Source: Kurthia populi
GTDB lineage: Bacteria; Bacillota; Bacilli; Bacillales_A; Planococcaceae
Assembly: GCF_042686175.1 (NCBI RefSeq)
Contig: NZ_JBHUOR010000002.1
Location: 21,908-85,907, forward strand
DNA length: 64,000 nucleotides
Reading direction: 5' to 3'
Shown: positions 58,585 through 64,000 of the stretch, piece by piece
Position numbering within the stretch: the stretch's first letter is position 1
Layout of the letters: every line of letters starts with the position of its first letter
The notes under the pieces: generated by a model
Told to the model about the DNA's origin: nothing
Database searches by the model: none
The model's input: only the letters and a program-made list of their open reading frames with translations
Position numbers and translations under genes: made by a program

Positions 58585-59274
58585 ATGTTTGATTTCGCTC
58601 ATTTTACATCGATGCTCCCAGACATTTGGACATCCTTTGGCCAAACGCTATTAATGGTCGGCATTTCATTAGTAGTCGTACTCGTTATTGGGTTGCCACT
58701 TGGCTTATTATTATTCATCACAAGTCATGGGTTTTTCGCCGTACGTAACTCCGGCAAAAAGGTAAATCGCATCGTCAATAATGTGTTAAGTTTTGTAATT
58801 AACTTTGTGCGCTCGATTCCATACATTATTTTATTAGTCGCACTTATTCCGTTAACTAAAGTGCTTATTGGTGACACAACAGGTCCACTCGCTGTGAGTG
58901 TTTCGTTATCTGTTGCGGCCATTCCATTTTTCGCACGACTTGTCGAAACATCATTAAAAGAAATTAGTAAGGGGGTTATCGAAGCGGCAATCGCAGCAGG
59001 TGCCTCTCCTTGGTTAATCATCAAGGAAGTATTATTACCAGAAGCAAAATCAGGGATTATTCAAGGCATTACGATGACAATCATTAGCTTGATTGCGTAC
59101 TCTGCGATGGCAGGTACAATCGGCGGCGGTGGTGTCGGAGACTTAGCGATTCGCTTCGGTTACTATCGCTATGACGATACGATTATGATTGCGACGATTG
59201 TTATTTTAGTTATTCTCGTTCAGGCTGTACAAATCTTGGGCGATACGATAGCAAAAAAAGTGAATAGAAAATAG
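58585..59274 (+). CDS. metI: Methionine ABC transporter permease MetI
   Basis: 229 residues with about five membrane helices. The EAA loop that contacts MetN is visible (EAAIAAGASPWLIIKEVLLPEA), and FVINFVRSIPYIILL is typical. The start codon is one base after the metN stop, with GGAGGTG inside the metN end, so translation is coupled. Confidence 0.96.
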   Translation: MFDFAHFTSMLPDIWTSFGQTLLMVGISLVVVLVIGLPLGLLLFITSHGFFAVRNSGKKVNRIVNNVLSFVINFVRSIPYIILLVALIPLTKVLIGDTTGPLAVSVSLSVAAIPFFARLVETSLKEISKGVIEAAIAAGASPWLIIKEVLLPEAKSGIIQGITMTIISLIAYSAMAGTIGGGGVGDLAIRFGYYRYDDTIMIATIVILVILVQAVQILGDTIAKKVNRK

Positions 59275-59286
59275 GGGGATTTGAAT

Positions 59287-60120
59287 ATGAAAAAGTGGTT
59301 AGTAGCAGTTTTGTTAGTTATTGTGACCGCAGCACTTGCGGCGTGTGGTAGCGGTGACGCGAAAGATACAGACAAGGAAACAACATCAAAAGAAATTACA
59401 ATCGGTGCAACAGCCGGTCCATATAGCGATATGCTGAAAAAGGCCATTGTTCCAGGTCTTGAGGAGAAAGGCTACAAAGTAACATTAAAAGAATTCAGTG
59501 ATTATATCCAACCAAACAATGCATTAGATAACGGCGATATTGATGCCAACCTATTCCAGCACTCTGTATACTTAGAAAACTTCAATAAAGAAAATGATAC
59601 AAAATTAAAAGCATTAATTATCGTGCCAACAGCTCCAATGGGCTTCTTTTCTGAAAAATATAAAACGATTGATGAATTACCAGAAGGCGCTAAAATCTCA
59701 ATTGCAAATGACCCATCAAACTTAGCACGTACGCTGAAATCATTAAAAGAACAAGGCTTAATCGAAATTAGCGACGATGTAGATCCATTAGTCGCGTCAA
59801 CAAAAGATATTACGAAAAATCCGAAAAACTTTGAGTTTAAAGAAATCGAAGCGGCTGGCTTACCACGCGCAATCGAAACATCTGATTTAGCGGGTGTCCC
59901 AGGAAACTTCGCATTAGCAGCCAACTTAAACTTAGAAGATGCGGTATTTTTAGAAGATATGCCAGATCAATTCCGTAATGTTGTCGCAGTACGCGAGGCA
60001 GACGAGAATTCACAGTTATCAAAAGATATTAAAGCCGTAGTTGAATCAGCAGATTTCGAAAAAACAATCGATACAGAATTTAAAGGCTTTGGTAAACCAG
60101 ACTGGATGAAAAAGAAATAA
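59287..60120 (+). CDS. metQ: Methionine-binding lipoprotein MetQ
   Basis: 277 residues: lipoprotein signal with lipobox LAAC (lipid attached to the cysteine near residue 20), then an NlpA-type binding domain (EITIGATAGPYSDMLKKAI, DANLFQHSVYLENF, ANDPSNLARTLK). Delivers methionine to MetNI on the outer membrane face. The ATG at 59287 is preferred, 8 bases after AGGGGG; a TTG lies two codons upstream. Last gene of the operon, with repeat copy 6 behind it. Confidence 0.96.
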   Translation: MKKWLVAVLLVIVTAALAACGSGDAKDTDKETTSKEITIGATAGPYSDMLKKAIVPGLEEKGYKVTLKEFSDYIQPNNALDNGDIDANLFQHSVYLENFNKENDTKLKALIIVPTAPMGFFSEKYKTIDELPEGAKISIANDPSNLARTLKSLKEQGLIEISDDVDPLVASTKDITKNPKNFEFKEIEAAGLPRAIETSDLAGVPGNFALAANLNLEDAVFLEDMPDQFRNVVAVREADENSQLSKDIKAVVESADFEKTIDTEFKGFGKPDWMKKK

Positions 60121-60136
60121 CATGTAGTACAAGCAT

Positions 60137-60271
60137 GGCTGGGACAAAACATGTCATTTTCTTTTTTAGCGTTCGCAACGAAAAACCGGAACTGCGCTGT
60201 AGCGCGGTTCCGGTTTTTCTTATGCTCATATGAACGGTTGTTTTTATACGTATGTCCCAGCCTCGTTTTTT
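60137..60271 (-). repeat. Palindromic intergenic element, copy 6
   Basis: Reverse orientation. Perfect 10-bp termini GGCTGGGACA / TGTCCCAGCC, core AAAAACCGGAACTGCGC / GCGCGGTTCCGGTTTTT, T-run at the right edge. It is the only copy between two genes read in the same direction, and there it can serve as the metQ terminator. Confidence 0.9.
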
Positions 60272-60411
60272 TGTAAAAAATGAAAATATGTCTAAAGTGT
60301 GACGTTGGATACCTGCCAAAGGAAAGCGTTTTCTTAATGTATGCTATGCTATTTACCTACCTTTAAAACTAAATTATTTTACGTCTAAATGCTTATGTCT
60401 TTTAAAATATG

Positions 60412-60570
60412 TGTTTTTTGAGAATACAAATATTGTTTTCTTAAAGAATACATTATATAATATAAAAAACAAAAAACATTGATAAAACAGCGTTTGTAAA
60501 GATATTTTTGTACATCTAGAAAATACATTTGTTTTTATTTTATATATGTGTTTTCTGAAAATACATTTGT
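60412..60570 (+). promoter_or_regulatory. Repeat-rich upstream region of the threonine dehydrogenase gene
   Basis: The 320 bases before the gene are very AT-rich and gene-free. TGTTTTCTGAAAATA (60549-60563) matches 12 of 15 CodY positions. GAAAATACATTTGT occurs twice, exactly, at 60519 and 60557; shorter GAATACA copies lie at 60422 and 60447. Probable multi-site operator. Confidence 0.5.
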
Positions 60571-60593
60571 AAGCTGTAAGAGGAGGAAAAGAA

Positions 60594-61544
60594 ATGAAGA
60601 AAATCATGATAACAGGTGCTTGTGGTCAAATCGGTTCAGAGCTAGTAGAGAAGTTGCGTGTGGAGTATGGGACAGAAAATGTTCTTGCGACAGATATTCG
60701 CAAACCGGTAAGCTCTTCGGGGCCATTTGAAGTGCTTGATGTCATGGATGCTGAACGCATGTATGACATCGCAAACGCTTTTGGCGCAGATACATTAATG
60801 CATATGGCTGCTCTTCTTTCTGCCACTGCTGAAAAAGATCCAGTATTTGCCTGGAACTTAAATATGGGTGGCTTAATGAACGCTCTTGAAACGGCTCGTA
60901 AATTAAACCTACAATTCTTCACACCAAGCTCAATCGGCGCATTTGGTCCATCAACACCAAAGGACAATACACCGCAAGATACGCTACAACGTCCAACGAC
61001 GATGTATGGCGTCAATAAAGTAGCGGGTGAATTACTATGTGATTACTATTACACGCATTTCGGCGTGGATACGCGCGGTGTCCGTTTCCCAGGCTTAATT
61101 TCAAATGTGACGCCTCCGGGTGGTGGTACGACAGATTATGCAGTCGACATTTATTATCAAGCTGTAGAGAAAGGTCACTATACATCTTATATTGCGGAAG
61201 GTACGTATATGGATATGATGTATATGCCAGATGCACTGCAAGCGATTGTTGATTTAATGGAAGCAGATAGTAACACACTCGTTCACCGTAATGCATTCAA
61301 TATTACAGCGATGAGCTTTACACCAGAGCAAATCGCCGCATCAATTCAAAAAGTAATGCCAAACTTCACGATGGACTACGATGTCGACCCAGCGCGTCAG
61401 GCAATTGCAGATAGTTGGCCAAATTCTTTAGATGATAGTGCTGCAAAAGCGGAATGGGGCTTTAAAGCAGCCTATGATTTAGATAAAATGACAGTCGATA
61501 TGCTTGAAAAATTACGCCGTAAATTATATCGCACAGCTTCATAA
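60594..61544 (+). CDS. L-threonine 3-dehydrogenase, SDR type (NAD-dependent epimerase family)
   Basis: 316 residues, extended SDR fold: ITGACGQIGSELVEKL nucleotide loop, HMAALLSATAEKDP, catalytic S in TPSSIGAFGP, and YGVNKVAGELL with the catalytic Tyr/Lys. The FPGLIS and MYMPDALQAIVDLM segments match the SDR-type threonine dehydrogenases. It oxidises threonine to 2-amino-3-oxobutyrate, the substrate of Kbl encoded at 52418. AAGAGGAGG precedes the ATG. A sugar-epimerase function is the main alternative. Confidence 0.85.
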   Translation: MKKIMITGACGQIGSELVEKLRVEYGTENVLATDIRKPVSSSGPFEVLDVMDAERMYDIANAFGADTLMHMAALLSATAEKDPVFAWNLNMGGLMNALETARKLNLQFFTPSSIGAFGPSTPKDNTPQDTLQRPTTMYGVNKVAGELLCDYYYTHFGVDTRGVRFPGLISNVTPPGGGTTDYAVDIYYQAVEKGHYTSYIAEGTYMDMMYMPDALQAIVDLMEADSNTLVHRNAFNITAMSFTPEQIAASIQKVMPNFTMDYDVDPARQAIADSWPNSLDDSAAKAEWGFKAAYDLDKMTVDMLEKLRRKLYRTAS

Positions 61545-61554
61545 CGATAAATTG

Positions 61555-61695
61555 AAAAAGAGGCTGGGACAAAACACGTCATTTTCCTTTTTTAGTGTTC
61601 GCAACGAAAAACCGGAACCGCGCTACAGCGCGATTCCGGTTTTTCTTATGCTCATTATGAACGGTTGTTTTTATGCGTATGTCAAAGCCTCTTTT
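61555..61695 (-). repeat. Palindromic intergenic element, copy 7
   Basis: Reverse orientation, between convergent genes. AAAGAGGCTGGGACAAAAC at the left, core AAAAACCGGAACCGCGC / GCGCGATTCCGGTTTTT, TATGTCAAAGCCTCTTTT at the right. Confidence 0.88.
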
Positions 61696-61714
61696 GATTG
61701 CTTAAAAGTACTGT

Positions 61715-62035
61715 TTATTTTGTCGCCACAACGACTAATTTCCCCGCATCCAAATGTACATCGAGTGCGTTTGCCTGCTCATCGGTAACGCCAAGTGACA
61801 TGAGCTGTGTTCGTAGTTCAGATTCTCGGGACGTAAATAAATTTTTAACACTGTTCATAACACCTTGTTCGGCTACGCCAACCTGTGAAATATGTAATGC
61901 TTTGGCGATATCATCAGCGCGATCCTCATACCGTGAAAAAACATAAATTTGGTCTCGTTCAAAGCCTTCTTTCAATAATAAATCAACTTGATTCTTTAAA
62001 CGTACAGCATTTTCAACAACAAAATAATTCATCAT
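61715..62035 (-). CDS. General stress protein, YflT/17M domain
   Basis: 106 residues. Starts MMNYFVVENAVRLKNQVDLL and contains IYVFSRYEDRADDIAKAL, typical of the heat-induced stress protein YflT domain (general stress protein 17M). Members are induced in stationary phase or stress; biochemical role unknown. AGGAGAGG lies before the two adjacent ATG codons, either of which may be used. A clear sigma-B promoter is not evident upstream. Confidence 0.85.
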   Translation of the reverse strand: MMNYFVVENAVRLKNQVDLLLKEGFERDQIYVFSRYEDRADDIAKALHISQVGVAEQGVMNSVKNLFTSRESELRTQLMSLGVTDEQANALDVHLDAGKLVVVATK

Positions 62036-62255
62036 AAAAACCTCTCCTTTGTCTTGCTATAGTTTTTTGTTCCCGTTTTATAACGTAAGATAAACGGCTC
62101 AAAAGAAAAAACGTAAATTTTCTCTATAAGTTAATTAAAATTCTATAAAAATAAAATATTTTCTAAAAATTCTGGATTTTTAACGAATAATTTTATACAC
62201 TATTTTATACAGGATTTGGTAATCTTGACAACAATGCTTAGGGGGATGGTTAACG

Positions 62256-63872
62256 ATGATGGATACACAACTAGTATTAAATGGTTTTGTAAAACGGGTC
62301 GAGACGTACTTTCCGCATAAAGAAATCGTATCACGTACATCAGCGGACAAGATTCACCGCTTAACGTATAAAGATTTCGCGACTCGTACACGTAAGTTGG
62401 CGTCAGCATTAGAAAAAATAGGGATGACAAAAGGGATGAAGGTAGGGAGCTTTGCGTGGAATCAGCATCGCCACTTAGAAGCTTATTTTGCAGTGCCATG
62501 TACAGGTGCAGTGCTACATATGATTAATATTCGGCTGGCAGATGAACACTTAGAATACATTATTAATCATGCACAGGACGAAATTTTATTAGTCGATATT
62601 GATTTATTTGAAACGATTGAGCGTATTCTACCGAAACTAACAACGGTTAAACAGATTGTCGTGATGAGTGACTCAGATGATTTACCAGAAAGCCAGTTTA
62701 GTGCGCTTTATTCATATGAAAAGTTACTAGCTGAGGCACCGGATGATTATCAATTCCCGACAGACTTAGATGAAAATTTACCAGCCGCAATGTGTTATAC
62801 AAGTGCCACAACAGGCTTCCCTAAGGGCGTCGTGTATACACACCGAGGGCTTGTGCTACACGCCATTAATTTAGGGTTAGTCGATTCATTTGGCTTATCT
62901 GAGCGTTCAGTGGCACTACCGGTCGTGCCGATGTTCCATGTAAATGCATGGGGGATTCCGTTTGCATCGGTGAACTTTGGTGCAAAGCTGGTGTTACCAG
63001 GGCCCAACTTTACGTCGCACACATTGATTGACTTAATTGAAGAAGAACGTGTGACATTCACTGCAGGTGTTCCGACAATTTGGATGGGTGTGCTACAGGA
63101 ACTTGAAAAAACACCGCGAGATATGTCATCACTTGAAATGGTCGCAGCAGGGGGCTCTGCATCACCGCCCGCACTGATTCAAAAATTCACGCATAAATTT
63201 GGCATTCCATATAAAACGGTGTACGGTATGACAGAAACGTCACCGATTGTATCTGTGGCGGCTTTAACATCTGAAATGGATGATTGGAGCGAAGAAGAAA
63301 AAATCGCCGCCTTATCTACACAGGGCCTAACAGTGCCTTTAATTGAAACGGAAATCATTAACGAGGACGGCGAAGTGCCAGCGGATGGCCAAACGATGGG
63401 TGAGCTGCGTATTCGTGGCCCGTGGATTTCAAGTGAATATTATAACGATGAGCGCACGATTGATGCGTATCGCGATGGCTGGTTATATACAGGTGATATT
63501 GCGGTGCGTACGCCACAGGGGAATATTAAAATTACCGACCGTACGAAGGACTTAATTAAATCGGGTGGTGAATGGATTTCATCAGTGGACCTTGAAAATG
63601 CGCTAATGGCACATGATGCGGTATTTGAAGCAGCAGTCATTGCAATTCCACATATTAAATGGCAGGAGCGACCACTTGCATGCGTCGTATTACAAGAAGG
63701 TTATGACACCTCTGTGAAGGAAGAGCTTAAAACCTTTTTAGCGACACAAGTAGCAAAATGGTGGATGCCAGATGATATTGTGTTCGTACGAGAAATTCCA
63801 AAAACATCGGTTGGGAAATTCTTAAAGGCCAAATTACGTGATGATATGAAGGATTACCAACTGACACCATAA
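62256..63872 (+). CDS. Medium/long-chain fatty-acid-CoA ligase (AMP-forming)
   Basis: 538 residues, adenylate-forming superfamily: P-loop YTSATTGFPKGVVYTH, substrate-pocket VVPMFHVNAWG, YGMTETSP, the aspartate in YTGDIAV, and the C-terminal catalytic lysine in TSVGKFLKAKLR. Activates fatty acids to acyl-CoA for beta-oxidation or lipid synthesis. The first loop reads SATTG where SGTTG is usual. GGGGGATGG precedes the ATG pair. No other fatty-acid genes are within the window. Confidence 0.9.
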   Translation: MMDTQLVLNGFVKRVETYFPHKEIVSRTSADKIHRLTYKDFATRTRKLASALEKIGMTKGMKVGSFAWNQHRHLEAYFAVPCTGAVLHMINIRLADEHLEYIINHAQDEILLVDIDLFETIERILPKLTTVKQIVVMSDSDDLPESQFSALYSYEKLLAEAPDDYQFPTDLDENLPAAMCYTSATTGFPKGVVYTHRGLVLHAINLGLVDSFGLSERSVALPVVPMFHVNAWGIPFASVNFGAKLVLPGPNFTSHTLIDLIEEERVTFTAGVPTIWMGVLQELEKTPRDMSSLEMVAAGGSASPPALIQKFTHKFGIPYKTVYGMTETSPIVSVAALTSEMDDWSEEEKIAALSTQGLTVPLIETEIINEDGEVPADGQTMGELRIRGPWISSEYYNDERTIDAYRDGWLYTGDIAVRTPQGNIKITDRTKDLIKSGGEWISSVDLENALMAHDAVFEAAVIAIPHIKWQERPLACVVLQEGYDTSVKEELKTFLATQVAKWWMPDDIVFVREIPKTSVGKFLKAKLRDDMKDYQLTP

Positions 63873-63901
63873 TAAAAAGAAGGCATCTCCTAGTGTTGAA
63901 G

Positions 63902-64000
63902 TGACCCCTAATTGTTAGACACGGTTATTTTGTTTAAGCAGCTTGTATAAAATGAGTTCGGTATTGTACCGGGCTCATTTTTAATTTTGCCTTAATTCGT
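63902..64000 (-). mobile_element. IS3-family (IS150-type) element, partial
   Basis: The terminus TGACCCCTAATTGTTAGACA resembles IS150-group inverted repeats, and a transposase C-terminus reads inward on the minus strand. The element continues past the window edge. Confidence 0.75.
63934..63999 (-). CDS. IS3-family transposase OrfB, C-terminal fragment
   Basis: The last 21 codons, RIKAKLKMSPVQYRTHFIQA plus a final A, followed by TAA. RIKAKLKxMSPVQYR is the characteristic end of the IS150-type integrase-like transposase. The catalytic domain lies outside the window. Confidence 0.8.
   Translation of the reverse strand, partial: RIKAKLKMSPVQYRTHFIQAA

Noticed and set aside
60511..60526. Second CodY box at the threonine dehydrogenase gene
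   Set aside because: CATCTAGAAAATACA resembles the box but breaks the central C-W-G core; only the site at 60549 was scored as CodY-like.
12506..61695. Insertion sequences for the seven palindromic elements
   Set aside because: The copies are about 140 bases, encode no transposase and show no clear target duplications. They are annotated as dispersed repeats.

Overview
The window is 64 kb of low-GC Gram-positive chromosome. Strong AGGAGG-type ribosome binding sites, frequent GTG and TTG starts, a LiaFSR-type cell-envelope module, Spx, YczE, YitT and YflT families, a SAM-I riboswitch and CodY-, Fur- and NrdR-like operators all point to Bacillales. The class Ia-like NrdA/NrdB pair and the gene mix resemble Planococcaceae (Lysinibacillus/Solibacillus/Kurthia type); this genus-level placement is inference. 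Coding density is ordinary. There are no rRNA or tRNA genes, no CRISPR array and no prophage.

Layout. 1-2.9 kb: a lia-type envelope-stress operon (liaI-like, liaH/pspA, liaF, start of liaS) facing away from uppP. 3-6.9 kb: an OmpR-type two-component system, a PepSY protein and two tandem secreted PepSY paralogues whose promoters carry the same operator. 7-11 kb: nrdA with two NrdR boxes and an unusual hairpin start region, then a separately promoted nrdB. 11-36 kb: housekeeping and accessory metabolism (hydroxyacid and aldehyde dehydrogenases, PdaC-like deacetylase, PAS-GGDEF-EAL protein, heterodimeric ABC exporter, acetyltransferases, HelD, a TetR-controlled MMPL exporter with a nitroreductase, M20 dipeptidase, CorC-like protein). 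36-38 kb: an ECF sigma gene followed by three tandem copies of a strongly covarying RNA-like structure, the most novel item here. 38-49 kb: an Spx paralogue with MarR, YitT, two ABC-F proteins (one behind a leader peptide and attenuator), PNP, a Fur-box flavin reductase, topB, ybaK and yczE. 50-64 kb: a secreted M6 protease, glycine C-acetyltransferase (kbl), a TnpB transposon, methionine salvage and uptake genes (mtnE, mtnU, metNIQ under a SAM riboswitch), an SDR-type threonine dehydrogenase, a general stress protein, an acyl-CoA ligase and the edge of an IS3-family element.

Two themes cross the gene list. First, a palindromic intergenic element of about 140 bp occurs seven times, mostly between convergent genes where it should act as a two-way terminator; paired base changes between copies support its hairpin. 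Second, good matches to the CodY box lie in front of the M6 protease, kbl, mtnE/mtnU, metNIQ and the threonine dehydrogenase, so the right-hand third reads as a nutrient-limitation regulon for protein, threonine and methionine use.

Limits: family assignments come from reading translated sequence without database searches. Operator calls are matches to consensus sequences recalled from the literature. Ends of repeats, terminators and mobile elements are approximate to a few bases.
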